From assembly GCF_004794465.1 (NCBI RefSeq), contig NZ_SSDJ01000086.1, positions 1 through 64,000 of the forward strand: DNA of 64,000 bases, in the 5' to 3' direction. This stretch comes from Microbacterium sp. K24 (lineage in GTDB: Bacteria; Actinomycetota; Actinomycetes; Actinomycetales; Microbacteriaceae). Below, piece after piece: positions 8,889-17,903 of this stretch. The position numbers and the translations under genes were made by a program. Below the pieces are notes generated by a model. The model made no database searches, had not been told where the DNA came from, and saw only the letters and a program-made list of their open reading frames with translations. Each line of letters begins with the position of its first letter. Positions within the stretch are counted from its first letter, which is position 1.

Positions 8889-9739
8889 TGCTCACCCCCG
8901 CCATCCTCACGCGCGTCGTCGGCGCTGCTCTCGAAGAGGACGCTCCTTGGGGCGACCTCACCAGCACGACGCTGCTGCCCGCCGAGGCGACGGCCACCGC
9001 CGACCTCGTCGCCCGCGAGGCGGGCGTGTTCAGCGGCGGTGAGGTCTTCACGACCGCCTTCGCCCTGACCGATCCCGCGTTGATCGTCGACCTCCACGTC
9101 GGCGACGGCGACGAGTTCTCCCCCGGCGACGTGCTCGCCTCGGTGTCGGGCTCGGCGCGCAGCATCCTCACCGCCGAACGCGTCGCGCTGAACTTCACCC
9201 AGAGGATGAGCGGCATCGCCACGCTCACCGCCGCCTACGTGCGCGCGATCGAGGGCACCGGCGCACGGATCGCCGACACCCGGAAGACCACCCCGGGGCT
9301 GCGCGCGTTCGAACGGCATGCCGTGGCGTCCGGCGGGGCGCGCAACCACCGCTACTCGCTGTCGGATGCCGTGATGGCGAAGGACAATCACCTCGCCGTG
9401 CTGAAGCGCTCGGGAGCCGACCTCGCCACCGCTCTGCGCGAGGCGCTGTCACGGCTGCCGCATACCACCCACGTGGTCGTCGAGGTCGATCGGCTCGATC
9501 AGATCCCGGCGGTCCTCGACGGCGGCGCGCACACCGTGCTGCTCGACAACTTCTCCCTCGACGAGCTGCGCGAAGGTGTCGCCCTCATCGGCGACCGGGC
9601 GACGGTCGAGGCCTCGGGCGGCGTGAACCTCGAGACCGTCGGCGACATCGCCGCGACGGGCGTCGACGTCATCTCCGTCGGTGCGCTCACGCATTCGGCG
9701 CGGGCGCTCGACCTGGGCCTGGATCTGCGGATCGACTGA
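8888..9739 (+). CDS. nadC: Nicotinate-nucleotide pyrophosphorylase (carboxylating) NadC
   Basis: 283 aa. Converts quinolinate and PRPP to nicotinate mononucleotide, the last step of this cluster. Family motifs are visible: EDAPWGDLTS near the N-terminus, LNFTQRMSGIATLT, ADTRKTTPGLRAFE, GGARNHRYSLSDAVMAKDNH and EASGGVNLETV. The start ATG shares its A with the nadB stop (TGATG). Confidence 0.96.
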   Translation: MLTPAILTRVVGAALEEDAPWGDLTSTTLLPAEATATADLVAREAGVFSGGEVFTTAFALTDPALIVDLHVGDGDEFSPGDVLASVSGSARSILTAERVALNFTQRMSGIATLTAAYVRAIEGTGARIADTRKTTPGLRAFERHAVASGGARNHRYSLSDAVMAKDNHLAVLKRSGADLATALREALSRLPHTTHVVVEVDRLDQIPAVLDGGAHTVLLDNFSLDELREGVALIGDRATVEASGGVNLETVGDIAATGVDVISVGALTHSARALDLGLDLRID

Positions 9740-9743
9740 GCCC

Positions 9744-10895
9744 GTGCCGTACCTGGACATGCTCTATTTCGACCACGCCGCCACCTCTCCCGTCCGTCCC
9801 GAGGTGCTGGAGGCGATGCGTCCGTACCTGACCGGGGTGTTCGGGAATCCGTCCAGCCACCACACGGCCGGCGAGGCCGCGGCGCGCGCGCTCGACGACG
9901 CCCGCGCGCGAGTCGCCGCGGTGCTCGGCATGCGCCGCAGCGACGTGGTCTTCACGGCGGGCGGCACCGAGGCCAACAATCTCGCGGTCAAGGGAATCGT
10001 CCTGGCCGCCCTCGAGCGGAACAGGCGGCACCTCGTCGTGTCGCCGATCGAGCACGAGTCGATCCTCGAATCGGCCGAGTACCTCCGGCGCTTCCACGGG
10101 GTCTCGGTCACGATGCTGCCGGTCGACTCCGCCGGACGGATCGACCCGGAGGCGCTCGATGACGCGATCCGCGACGACACTGCACTCGTCTCCGTCGGGC
10201 ACGCGAACAACGAGATCGGCACGATCCAGGATGCGGCGGCGCTGGCGACCGTCACCGGGGCGGCCGGCGTTCCCCTGCATCTCGACGCCGTGCAGTCGGC
10301 GGGGTGGCTGCCGCTGCGCGACCCCGGTGCGGACGCCGTGTCGATCGCGGGACACAAGCTCGGTGCGCCGAAGGGCATCGGGGCGCTCGCTGTGCGCGGA
10401 CGCGTGCCGCTGGAGCCCCTGCTGCACGGCGGAGGGCAGGAACGCGGACGCCGCTCCGGCACCGAGAACGTCGCCGGAGCTGTGGCGCTCGCGACGGCCC
10501 TCGACCTCGCCGAGGCCGAGAGGACGAGCGTCGCCGCCGTCGTCGCCGCCGCGACCGGACGATTCATCACCGGCGTGCTCGCGTCGGTGCCCCAGGCGAC
10601 GCTCACCGGCGATCCCGTGCGCCGGCTGCCCGCCACGGCGAGCTTCACATTCGCGGGAACGAGTGGCGAGTCGGTGCTGCTGGAGCTCGAGCGGCGCGGT
10701 GTCATCTCCTCGAGCGGCTCGGCGTGTGCGGCGGGCAGCGATGAACCTTCGCACGTGCTCCTCGCCTGCGGCATCGCCCCGGACGTCGCGCAGACGTCGG
10801 TGCGCTTCACGTTCGGACGGGAACCTCTCGTCGCCGATGCCCCGGAGCGTCTCGCGGCGCTCGTCGCGGAATCCGTGCGGGCGGTCTCCGGCTGA
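9744..10895 (+). CDS. nadS: Cysteine desulfurase (NadS/NifS-like)
   Basis: 383 aa PLP enzyme of the class V aminotransferase fold, which mobilises sulfur from cysteine. The N-terminus YFDHAATSPVRPEV, the ETEANN-type block FTAGGTEANNLA, the PLP-lysine region SIAGHKLGAPKG and the catalytic Cys loop SSSGSACAAGSDEPSHVL are present. Its place directly after nadC suggests it supplies sulfur for the NadA iron-sulfur cluster, as described for nadS/nifS genes in other NAD clusters. GTG 9744, 4 nt after nadC, was chosen; ATG 9759 is an alternative. Confidence 0.88.
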   Translation: MPYLDMLYFDHAATSPVRPEVLEAMRPYLTGVFGNPSSHHTAGEAAARALDDARARVAAVLGMRRSDVVFTAGGTEANNLAVKGIVLAALERNRRHLVVSPIEHESILESAEYLRRFHGVSVTMLPVDSAGRIDPEALDDAIRDDTALVSVGHANNEIGTIQDAAALATVTGAAGVPLHLDAVQSAGWLPLRDPGADAVSIAGHKLGAPKGIGALAVRGRVPLEPLLHGGGQERGRRSGTENVAGAVALATALDLAEAERTSVAAVVAAATGRFITGVLASVPQATLTGDPVRRLPATASFTFAGTSGESVLLELERRGVISSSGSACAAGSDEPSHVLLACGIAPDVAQTSVRFTFGREPLVADAPERLAALVAESVRAVSG

Positions 10896-10917
10896 CGCAC
10901 GGCCATAGACTCGGCTG

Positions 10918-11865
10918 GTGACTGCATCCGCCCCGATCGTGACGATGATCGTCCCCGGACGCGACATCGCCGCGTTCGCTCCGGCCGCGCTCGATTCCCT
11001 GCGGACGCAGACCGAGCAGCGCTGGCGCGCGATCCTCATCGACGACGGCTCGACCGATGCGACCGGGGCGATCTTCGCCGCGGCCGCCGACGACGACGCG
11101 CGGTTCTCGGTCGTCCGGCACGCGGCATCCCGCGGCCTGGGCGCCGCCCGCAACGTCGGACTCGCGCTCGTCGACACCCCGTTCGTGGGCTTCCTCGACG
11201 GCGATGACGAGCTCGCATCCGACGCGCTGTCGCGTCTGACCGGCACACTGGCCGAGACCGGGAGCGACTTCGCGGCCGGCGCCTACGTGCGCCTGCGTCC
11301 CCACGGCGACTCCTACAACGCCGGGCGTGTGCAGCCCTGGATCGCGGCGGCCACCGATCCTGCGCGGCTCCGCACGTCTCTCGCTCAGCATCCGCGAGCG
11401 GTGTCGAACATCGTGGCCTGGTCGAAGGTGAGCCGCACCGACTTCTGGCAGGACCTCCGCTTCCCCGAGGGCGTCGCCTACGAGGACCAGATCGTCGCCC
11501 AGCAGATGTACACGCGGGCCCGGTCGTTCGATGTGATCCCCGACGTCGTCGTGCGGTGGCGAGTGCGCCCCGACGGCACCTCGATCACGCAGGGGAAGTC
11601 GCAGCTTCCCGTGCTGCGCGACTATCTCGCGGCCCTGCGCGGCGGCATCCGTGTGCTGCAGGATGCCGGCCATCGAGCGGCCGTGACCGCGCGGCTCGAC
11701 CTCATCCTCGCGATGGACATGCCGTCGCTGCTCGACATCGCGGCCACCCACGACGACCCCGCCTACGCCGCGGAGGTCGCCGCCTTCATCGACGAGCTGG
11801 AGGCACTGCCCGAGTTCGCCGACGCCTCCCCCGACGAGGCCATCGCGGCGGCGCTCTCCTGGTGA
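10918..11865 (+). CDS. Glycosyltransferase family 2 protein
   Basis: 315 aa, a cytoplasmic GT-A fold. The nucleotide-sugar binding segment TMIVPGRDIAAF, the acidic motif IDDGSTDATG near residue 42 and the metal-binding region GFLDGDDELASDAL are visible. A QRWRAILIDDGSTDA-like core is typical of family 2. Donor and acceptor are unknown. A -10 box TAGACT (10906-10911) ends 6 nt before the GTG, so the message is probably leaderless and separate from nadS. The short gap to the SDR gene suggests co-transcription. Confidence 0.85.
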   Translation: MTASAPIVTMIVPGRDIAAFAPAALDSLRTQTEQRWRAILIDDGSTDATGAIFAAAADDDARFSVVRHAASRGLGAARNVGLALVDTPFVGFLDGDDELASDALSRLTGTLAETGSDFAAGAYVRLRPHGDSYNAGRVQPWIAAATDPARLRTSLAQHPRAVSNIVAWSKVSRTDFWQDLRFPEGVAYEDQIVAQQMYTRARSFDVIPDVVVRWRVRPDGTSITQGKSQLPVLRDYLAALRGGIRVLQDAGHRAAVTARLDLILAMDMPSLLDIAATHDDPAYAAEVAAFIDELEALPEFADASPDEAIAAALSW

Positions 11866-11886
11866 ACGAACGAGAACGGTGAATCC

Positions 11887-12660
11887 ATGAACGACTATCT
11901 CGCCTCCCTCTTCTCGCTCGAAGGTCGCACGGCCGTGGTGACCGGCGGCAGCTCGGGCATCGGCCGCGGAATCGCGACGGCGCTCGCCCGCGCCGGCGCG
12001 TCGACGGTGATCGTGGCCCGAGGCCGCGAGCGGATCGACGAGACCGTGCGAGAGCTCGAGGCGAGCGGATGCCGCGTCGCCGGCGTCGTCGGCGACCTCG
12101 GCACCCGCGAGGGGATCCACGCGCTCGCGAACGCCGCGATCGAGCCTTTCGGCGAGCCGGACATCCTGGTGAACTCGGCGGGCATCAACATCCGGCCGTC
12201 CTACGCCGAGATCACCGAGGCGGACTGGGATGCGACGATGACGGTCAACGCCCTCGCACCGTTCCTGCTGGGACAGCGCTATGCCCAGGGCATGGCGCAG
12301 CGCGGCTACGGCCGGCTCATCCACATCAGCTCTCAGCAGGCGCACCGCGCCTTCGTCGGCAGCGGCATCTACGGAGCGTCGAAGGGTGCCGTGGAGTCGC
12401 TTATGCGTTCTGAGGCCGAGGCCTGGGGCGGCACCGGTGTGACGAGCAACACGCTCGTGCCGGGATTCGTGCTCACCCCGCTCAACGCCCGTCTGCAGGA
12501 GGACCCCGAGAAGATCGCCGCTCTGGCGGCCCGCACGATGATCGGGCGCAACGGCCTGCCGAGCGACTTCGCCGGCGCTGCGGTGTTCCTGGCCGGCGCC
12601 GGCTCGGGCTACGTCACCGGCCACTCGCTGTTCGTGGACGGCGGGCTCTCGGTGCACTGA
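11887..12660 (+). CDS. SDR family oxidoreductase (gluconate 5-dehydrogenase-like)
   Basis: 257 aa classical short-chain dehydrogenase. NAD(P) motif TGGSSGIGRG near residue 19, NSAGI at about residue 97, catalytic Ser in HISSQQAH and catalytic YGASK. The C-terminal YVTGHSLFVDGG is standard. The LFSLEGRTAVVTGG start and overall pattern resemble gluconate 5-dehydrogenases, but substrate assignment in this family is unreliable. It starts 21 nt after the glycosyltransferase. Confidence 0.85.
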   Translation: MNDYLASLFSLEGRTAVVTGGSSGIGRGIATALARAGASTVIVARGRERIDETVRELEASGCRVAGVVGDLGTREGIHALANAAIEPFGEPDILVNSAGINIRPSYAEITEADWDATMTVNALAPFLLGQRYAQGMAQRGYGRLIHISSQQAHRAFVGSGIYGASKGAVESLMRSEAEAWGGTGVTSNTLVPGFVLTPLNARLQEDPEKIAALAARTMIGRNGLPSDFAGAAVFLAGAGSGYVTGHSLFVDGGLSVH

Positions 12661-12688
12661 GCCTGCTCGGGGCGGCGGTCCCGGCTGT

Positions 12689-14752
12689 TCAGTTCTCCGG
12701 TGGGTACACCCGCTCGTCGACGCGGGGGTCGGCGAGCAGCGGGACCGCTGCGGTCAGCGCGGCCACGGCATCCGCTCCGGCCGAATCGACCGGAGCACGA
12801 TCGGCGCGACGCTGCTCGAGCGCTGCTCGGAGGCCGCCGGTGACCGACTCCTCGACGACCGGCTCGGTGGCCAGCACGCGGGAGGCCGCGACCTGCTGTG
12901 CGGCGAGTTCCGCGTACAGACCGTCGCGGGCGAGGAGTTCCGAATGCGTGCCCGACTCGACGATCTTGCCGGCCTCGACGACATGGATGACGTCGGCCCC
13001 CATGACCGTCGACAGCCGATGCGCGATCGACAGAGTCGTGCGGCCCTTCGCCGCCTCGTCGAGAGCTTCCTGCACGACGCGCTCCGACACCGTGTCGAGG
13101 GCCGATGTGGCCTCGTCGAGGAGCAGCACCGGCGGATCCTTGAGCAGCACCCGCGCGATCGCGATGCGCTGCTTCTCCCCGCCGGAGAGCCGGTACCCGC
13201 GTTCGCCGACGATCGTGTCGTACCCGTTCTCGAATCCCGCGATGATGTGGTGGATGTTCGCCGCCTCGCAGGCGGCGATGAGCTCCTCCTCGGTCGCCCC
13301 GGGGCGCGCGTACATGAGGTTCTCGCGGATCGTGGCGTGGAACAGGTAGGTCTCCTGCGACACGATGCCGACGTTGTCGATGATCGATTCCTGCGTCAGG
13401 GAGCGCACGTCGGCGCCGGCGAAGAGCACGCTCCCGCCCTTCGCCTCGTACAGACGGGGCGCGAGGTACAGGATCGTCGTCTTGCCCGCGCCCGAGGGAC
13501 CGACGAACGCGACGTGCTTCCCGGGCTCGGCGACGAACGACACGCCGTCGAGCGTCGGTCGGGCGTCGGCCGACGCATCCGGGTAGCGGAAGACGACGTC
13601 CGAGAACTCGATGCGTCCGCGCGGGCCGGGGGCCTCGTCGACCGAGATCGCGTCGGGAGCATCCTCGATCTCGGGCACGAGATCGAGGTACTCGAAGATC
13701 CGGGCGAACAGCGCCGACGACGTCTGCAGATCGAGCGACACCCGCATGAGCCCCATCAGCGGCATCAGCAGTCGAGCCTGCACGGTCGTGAACGCGACGA
13801 CGGTTCCGGCCGTGATCGCGCCCGTGCCACCCGCGATCAGGTAGCCCGAGACCAGGTAGATGACGGCGGGCACACTGGCCATCAGCACCTGGACGACGGC
13901 GAAGAAACCCTGGCCGCTCATCGCCCGGCGCACCTGCAGCACGACCTGGTTGCGGTTCTCGGCCTGATATCGCGCGGACTCTGTGCGCTGCCGGTTGAAC
14001 GCCTTCGACAGCAGCATTCCCGAGACGCTCAGCGTCTCCTGCGTGATCGAGGTCAGCTCCGACAGCGATTCCTGGGTCTCGCCCGCGATGCGCGCGCGCA
14101 CCTGTCCGACGCGGCGCTGCACGAAGATCAGGAACGGCATCAGCACGACCGCGATGAGGGTGAGCCGCCAGTCGATGATGATCATCGCCACGAGCGAGGC
14201 GACGACGGTCACGACGTTCCCCAGGATGCTGGTGACCGTGTTGGTGAGGACGCCCGAGACCCCGCCGACGTCGTTCTGCAGCCGCGACTGGATCACGCCC
14301 GTCTTGGTGCGGGTGAAGAAGCCGAGTTCCATGGCCTGCAGGTGCTCGAACAGCTTCACGCGCAGGTCGCCCGTCACGCTGTTGCCGACCGTCGCCGTCA
14401 GCCACGTCTGCGCGACGCCGAGCATTGCCGAGAACAGGAACAGCCCGACCATCGCCGCGACCAGCCAGGCCAGCAGCTCGAGCTGCGGGCCGCCGCCGTC
14501 GACCGGGAAGAGCGCATCGTCGAAGATACGCTGAACGATCAGCGGCGGGATCACGGCGATGGCTGCGCCGGCCACCACGAGGATGCCGGTGAAGAAGATC
14601 CGCCAGCGGTACGGCCGGAACAGCGCCACGACCCGCGCGCCCAACCCGCTGATGCGCGGCGCCTCGGCGTTCTGCCTCCGCTGCGCGTTCTCGTCGACGC
14701 CGCGGAAGCCGCCGCCGCGCCCTCCGCCGCCCATACCGCCGCCCATGCTCAT
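12689..14752 (-). CDS. ABC transporter, fused membrane and ATPase domains (multidrug/lipid exporter type)
   Basis: 687 aa half-transporter. A glycine-rich N-terminus (MSMGGGMGGGGRGGG) precedes a six-helix exporter domain (about residues 60-360) and an ATPase domain with Walker A GPSGAGKTT, Q-loop SQETYLF, signature YRLSGGEKQRIAIA, Walker B VLLLDEATSALD and IAHRLSTV. It probably dimerises to export drugs or lipids. Start ATG 14752 is preceded 6 nt upstream by TACGCT (14759-14764), a leaderless arrangement. It is divergent from the MFS exporter gene, so the two pumps share a 160-bp promoter region. Confidence 0.9.
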   Translation of the reverse strand: MSMGGGMGGGGRGGGFRGVDENAQRRQNAEAPRISGLGARVVALFRPYRWRIFFTGILVVAGAAIAVIPPLIVQRIFDDALFPVDGGGPQLELLAWLVAAMVGLFLFSAMLGVAQTWLTATVGNSVTGDLRVKLFEHLQAMELGFFTRTKTGVIQSRLQNDVGGVSGVLTNTVTSILGNVVTVVASLVAMIIIDWRLTLIAVVLMPFLIFVQRRVGQVRARIAGETQESLSELTSITQETLSVSGMLLSKAFNRQRTESARYQAENRNQVVLQVRRAMSGQGFFAVVQVLMASVPAVIYLVSGYLIAGGTGAITAGTVVAFTTVQARLLMPLMGLMRVSLDLQTSSALFARIFEYLDLVPEIEDAPDAISVDEAPGPRGRIEFSDVVFRYPDASADARPTLDGVSFVAEPGKHVAFVGPSGAGKTTILYLAPRLYEAKGGSVLFAGADVRSLTQESIIDNVGIVSQETYLFHATIRENLMYARPGATEEELIAACEAANIHHIIAGFENGYDTIVGERGYRLSGGEKQRIAIARVLLKDPPVLLLDEATSALDTVSERVVQEALDEAAKGRTTLSIAHRLSTVMGADVIHVVEAGKIVESGTHSELLARDGLYAELAAQQVAASRVLATEPVVEESVTGGLRAALEQRRADRAPVDSAGADAVAALTAAVPLLADPRVDERVYPPEN

Positions 14753-14912
14753 GGCGCCAGCGTACTCAGCGCGGCGGACACCGGGCTCCGCTGCATCCGC
14801 TCTCGGCGGATTTCGCCGGGATCGGAATGAAATGTCCGACCCTGTGGTTACGCTGAGAGACTCGCGCGATCTCTCGCACACCCCCCGCATCTCGTCGCCC
14901 AGGAGGCCGCCT

Positions 14913-16394
14913 ATGTCTGCCGTCGATACCGGCTCCGTTCCGACCACCAACACCGCGCCTGCTTCCGGCGAGATCTCCCGCACCGACATGCGCGTGATCT
15001 GGCTGCTGCTCGTCGCCGCCTTCGTCGCCATCCTCAACGAGACGACGATGGGCATCGCGATCCCGCACCTGAACGCCGACCTGGGCATTCCGCCCGAGCT
15101 GGGCCAGTGGCTGACCAGCGCCTTCATGCTGACGATGGCCGTCGTGATCCCGACGACCGGGTTCATCCTGCAGCGCTTCACCACTCGTCAGGTGTTCATC
15201 GCGGCGATGGTCGCGTTCTCGCTCGGCACGCTCGTCGCCCTCGTCGCGCCCGGATTCGGCGTGCTGCTGATCGGCCGCGTCATCCAGGCCGCGGGTACCG
15301 GCATCATGATGCCGCTGCTGATGACGACCATCATGAACGTCGTCCCGCCGCAGTCGCGCGGACGCATGATGGGTCGCGTCGGCATGGTCATCTCGCTCGC
15401 GCCCGCGATCGGGCCGACGCTGGCCGGCGCCGTCCTCGAGACGTTCAACTGGCGCGCGCTGTTCGCGATCGTCCTCCCGATCGCGCTCGTCGCCCTCGGC
15501 ATGGGCGTGAAGTGGATGACGAACCTCGGCGAGACGCGTCGCGTTCCGCTCGATGTCCTGTCGATCCCGCTCGCCGCCCTCGGCTTCGGAGGGATCGTCT
15601 TCGGTCTCAGCCAGTTCGGCGGCGAAGGCGGCTCCGGCGAGACGACGGGCATCATCGCCCTGGTCGTCGGCGCCGTGTCGCTGGGCCTGTTCGTGTGGCG
15701 CCAGCTCCTGCTGCAGCGGGTCGACGACGCGCTGCTCGACCTGCGGGTGTTCCGCGCCGGCAACTTCACGTTCTCCGTCATCATCATGACGATCCTGGCG
15801 CTGTCGATGTTCGGAACCCTCACGCTGCTGCCTCAGTACCTGCAGAACGTCGCCGGACTCAACGCCCTGCAGTCCGGACTGATCCTGCTCCCGGGCTCCG
15901 TGCTCATGGGTCTGCTGGGGCCGATCATGGGACGCGTCTACGACTCCCGCGGCACGCGCCCCCTGCTGATCCCGGGCACGATCCTGGTTTCGGCGGCGCT
16001 GTTCTACTACTCGACGGTCGGCGAGCACACCGTGTGGTGGGTGCTGATCATCGTGCAGGCCGCGATGTCGGTCGGACTGGCGATGTCGTTCACCCCGCTG
16101 TTCTCCGCCTCGCTCGGATCGCTGCAGCGTTCGCTGTACTCGCACGGTTCGGCCGTGCTGAACACGCTGCAGCAGGTCGGTGGCGCGGCCGGAGTGGCGC
16201 TGCTCACCGTCACCTACTCGGCGATCCTGCACGCCGGCGAGAACGAGGGCCTGCCGACCGCGGTCGCCGGTGCTCCGGGGGCGCGCATGGCGTTCCTCAT
16301 CGCGGCGATCATCTCGCTCGCGGCCGTGGCGCTGAGCCCGTTCGTGCGCAAGCCGGCCGACGATGCCGGCGACGGGTTCCACGGCGGTCACTGA
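14913..16394 (+). CDS. MFS multidrug exporter, DHA2 (EmrB/QacA) family
   Basis: 493 aa membrane protein with about 13-14 hydrophobic segments. The opening IWLLLVAAFVAILNETTMGI, the helix-1/2 region PHLNADLGIP, WLTSAFMLTMAV and the motif RVIQAAGTGIMMPL are typical of the DHA2 group of proton-coupled drug exporters. ATG 14913 follows AGGAGG (14901-14906) with 6-nt spacing; a longer in-frame start lacks a ribosome site. TACGCT at 14849-14854 is a candidate -10. The 3' end meets a hairpin at 16410-16463. Confidence 0.9.
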   Translation: MSAVDTGSVPTTNTAPASGEISRTDMRVIWLLLVAAFVAILNETTMGIAIPHLNADLGIPPELGQWLTSAFMLTMAVVIPTTGFILQRFTTRQVFIAAMVAFSLGTLVALVAPGFGVLLIGRVIQAAGTGIMMPLLMTTIMNVVPPQSRGRMMGRVGMVISLAPAIGPTLAGAVLETFNWRALFAIVLPIALVALGMGVKWMTNLGETRRVPLDVLSIPLAALGFGGIVFGLSQFGGEGGSGETTGIIALVVGAVSLGLFVWRQLLLQRVDDALLDLRVFRAGNFTFSVIIMTILALSMFGTLTLLPQYLQNVAGLNALQSGLILLPGSVLMGLLGPIMGRVYDSRGTRPLLIPGTILVSAALFYYSTVGEHTVWWVLIIVQAAMSVGLAMSFTPLFSASLGSLQRSLYSHGSAVLNTLQQVGGAAGVALLTVTYSAILHAGENEGLPTAVAGAPGARMAFLIAAIISLAAVALSPFVRKPADDAGDGFHGGH

Positions 16395-16409
16395 CCGTCG
16401 CGCACGCCT

Positions 16410-16463
16410 GGTGGCGTCTGCCGTCTACTGCGTCTTGGGCGCAGGGAAATGGCAGACGCCACC
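16410..16463. terminator. 13-bp inverted repeat between convergent genes
   Basis: GGTGGCGTCTGCC (16410-16422) and its exact complement (16451-16463) are separated by 28 nt. The hairpin follows the MFS stop. The right arm lies inside the last codons of the opposing 48-residue protein gene, so coding and terminator functions overlap. The long loop and lack of a T-run make termination strength uncertain. Confidence 0.5.
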
Positions 16464-16571
16464 GCTGCAATAACCGGCGGCATCCGCCTCGAGCAGGTTC
16501 AGGGCGTCCGCGAGAGGCAGCGGCGCGAGAGGCGCTTCCTGCTCCACGGAGTCCTGCTGCGTTTTCGTCAT
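16425..16571 (-). CDS. Small Cys-containing protein (48 aa), unknown function
   Basis: 48 residues beginning MTKTQQDSVEQE and ending with a two-cysteine tail YCSGGVCHFPAPKTQ. There is no signal peptide or membrane segment. Start ATG 16571 is supported by TACCAT (16578-16583) ending 6 nt upstream, a leaderless arrangement; the frame is open further upstream but without such a signal. The CSGGVC spacing (C-x4-C) could bind a metal or form a disulfide. Divergent from the AhpD-like gene at 16650, with which it shares a short promoter region, so a redox link is possible but unproven. Confidence 0.6.
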   Translation of the reverse strand: MTKTQQDSVEQEAPLAPLPLADALNLLEADAAGYCSGGVCHFPAPKTQ

Positions 16572-16577
16572 CCTTCG

Positions 16578-16643
16578 ATGGTACGCCTGTCCGGCGGGGG
16601 TGGCGCCGGGGCTCTTCCGCGGCGCGTTGCCGCGGCGTATCGT
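16578..16643. promoter_or_regulatory. Divergent pair of leaderless-type -10 boxes
   Basis: TACCAT (16578-16583, minus strand) and TATCGT (16638-16643, plus strand) each end 6 nt before the start codons at 16571 and 16650. The two promoters face away from each other within about 66 bp, so one regulator could control both genes. Confidence 0.55.
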
Positions 16644-16649
16644 GCGGGC

Positions 16650-17249
16650 ATGATCATCACTCCCCCGGACCCGAACGCGGCAGAGGGTCACGTCGCAGAG
16701 ATGTACGCCGATGACATCGACGATGACGGCTTCGTCTTCGTCCACACCCAGGCGATGGCGGTCAATCCCGAAGCGCACGCGGCCTTCGAGAACCTGATCC
16801 AGGCGATCGTGCCATCGATCGGTCTCCGGGTGTACGAGGCGGCGACGCTCGGAGCGGCTCGCGCACTGGGATCCACCCACTGCCTGCTCGCTCATGGCCG
16901 CAAGTCGTTGCGGGCCGGCATCGTCGACGAAGCGGGCCTCACTGCCTTCGCGCAGGGAGACGACAGCGGATTCGCGCCCGCCGAGCGGGTCGTCATCGAT
17001 TACGCGGCGCGACTGTCGACCGACCCCGCATCGATGACCGACGACGATGCGCGGTCCTTGCGCGACGCCGGATACTCGGACCGGCAGATCGTCGACATCA
17101 CTCTGGCGGCGTCGGCGAGGAATTACTTCAGCCGCACCCTCCTCGCCCTCGCCGTGCCGGTCGACGAGGTGCCAGGGCTCGACCCGGCGATCGCCGCCGC
17201 TTTGACGCGCCCGGCATCCGACGGCGCACCGCCGACAGCAGATCGATAA
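16650..17249 (+). CDS. Carboxymuconolactone decarboxylase / AhpD-like protein
   Basis: 199 aa. The segment STHCLLAHGRKSLRAG corresponds to the AhpD-core motif (Cys-x3-His then a helix); only one Cys is present here, where classical AhpD has CxxC. Downstream EERVVIDYAARLSTDP-type sequence (AERVVIDYAARL) fits peroxidase-related members of the family. Probably cytoplasmic, with a redox or decarboxylase-like role not determined. TATCGT ends 6 nt upstream of ATG 16650, a leaderless start. Confidence 0.8.
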   Translation: MIITPPDPNAAEGHVAEMYADDIDDDGFVFVHTQAMAVNPEAHAAFENLIQAIVPSIGLRVYEAATLGAARALGSTHCLLAHGRKSLRAGIVDEAGLTAFAQGDDSGFAPAERVVIDYAARLSTDPASMTDDDARSLRDAGYSDRQIVDITLAASARNYFSRTLLALAVPVDEVPGLDPAIAAALTRPASDGAPPTADR

Positions 17250-17272
17250 CCGCGCTCGCCTACGGTTGAGCC

Positions 17273-17863
17273 ATGCTCAAACGTCTCCTCGCCCGCGTGT
17301 TCTGGGCGTTCAGCCGATGGACGCTCGTGAGCGAGGGCGCACCGACCCGCCCGACGGTGCTGGTCGGCGCCCCGCACACGTCCAACTGGGACTTCGTCCT
17401 CATGCTCGCCATCGCGTGGCGTCTCGGCATCGACGTGCACTGGCTCGGCAAGAACAGCCTCTTCCGGGGCTGGCGCGGCCCGATCATGCGCCGCCTCGGC
17501 GGCATTCCCGTGGACCGCGCCGACCCGGCGCGTGTCGTGAAGGACGTCGTCGGCCAGGTGCACGCCGGTACGGTCTTCGGCCTCGTGGTCACGCCGGACG
17601 GCACCCGAGGGGGGAACGAGTACTGGAAGTCCGGCTTCTACCGGATCGCGCGGGAGACGGGGATGCCGGTGACGCTCGGCTTCGTCGACCGCACCACGAT
17701 GACCTCAGGTCTGGGCCCCACGATCGATCTCACCGGTGACGTGGCAGCCGACATGGAGCAGATCCGCGCCTTCTACGCCGACAAGAGCGGGCTGCGTCCC
17801 GAGCGGTGGACCGAACCGCGCTTGCGCGAAGAGAACCCGACCGCTGGTCCCGACGCCGGATGA
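17273..17863 (+). CDS. Lysophospholipid acyltransferase family protein
   Basis: 196 aa. The acyltransferase HX4D motif is HTSNWD (about residue 40), followed by GLDVHWLGKNSLF-like sequence (GIDVHWLGKNSLFRG) and the second block GGIPVDR, with TPDGTRG as the third. These are hallmarks of PlsC-like enzymes that acylate lysophospholipid or related acceptors at the membrane. It is shorter than typical PlsC and lacks clear membrane helices. TACGGT (17261-17266) ends 6 nt before ATG 17273. Confidence 0.82.
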   Translation: MLKRLLARVFWAFSRWTLVSEGAPTRPTVLVGAPHTSNWDFVLMLAIAWRLGIDVHWLGKNSLFRGWRGPIMRRLGGIPVDRADPARVVKDVVGQVHAGTVFGLVVTPDGTRGGNEYWKSGFYRIARETGMPVTLGFVDRTTMTSGLGPTIDLTGDVAADMEQIRAFYADKSGLRPERWTEPRLREENPTAGPDAG

Positions 17864-17903
17864 CGCCCGACGCCCCCGTCAGTCCTCCGTCGGGGCGTGG
17901 GCG
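17864..17903. terminator. GC-rich hairpin at the 3' end of the acyltransferase gene
   Basis: CGCCC-ACGCCCC pairs with GGGGCGT-GGGCG (12 bp with one bulged base) around a 15-nt loop (17877-17891). It starts at the acyltransferase stop and overlaps the end of the opposing small gene. Confidence 0.5.
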
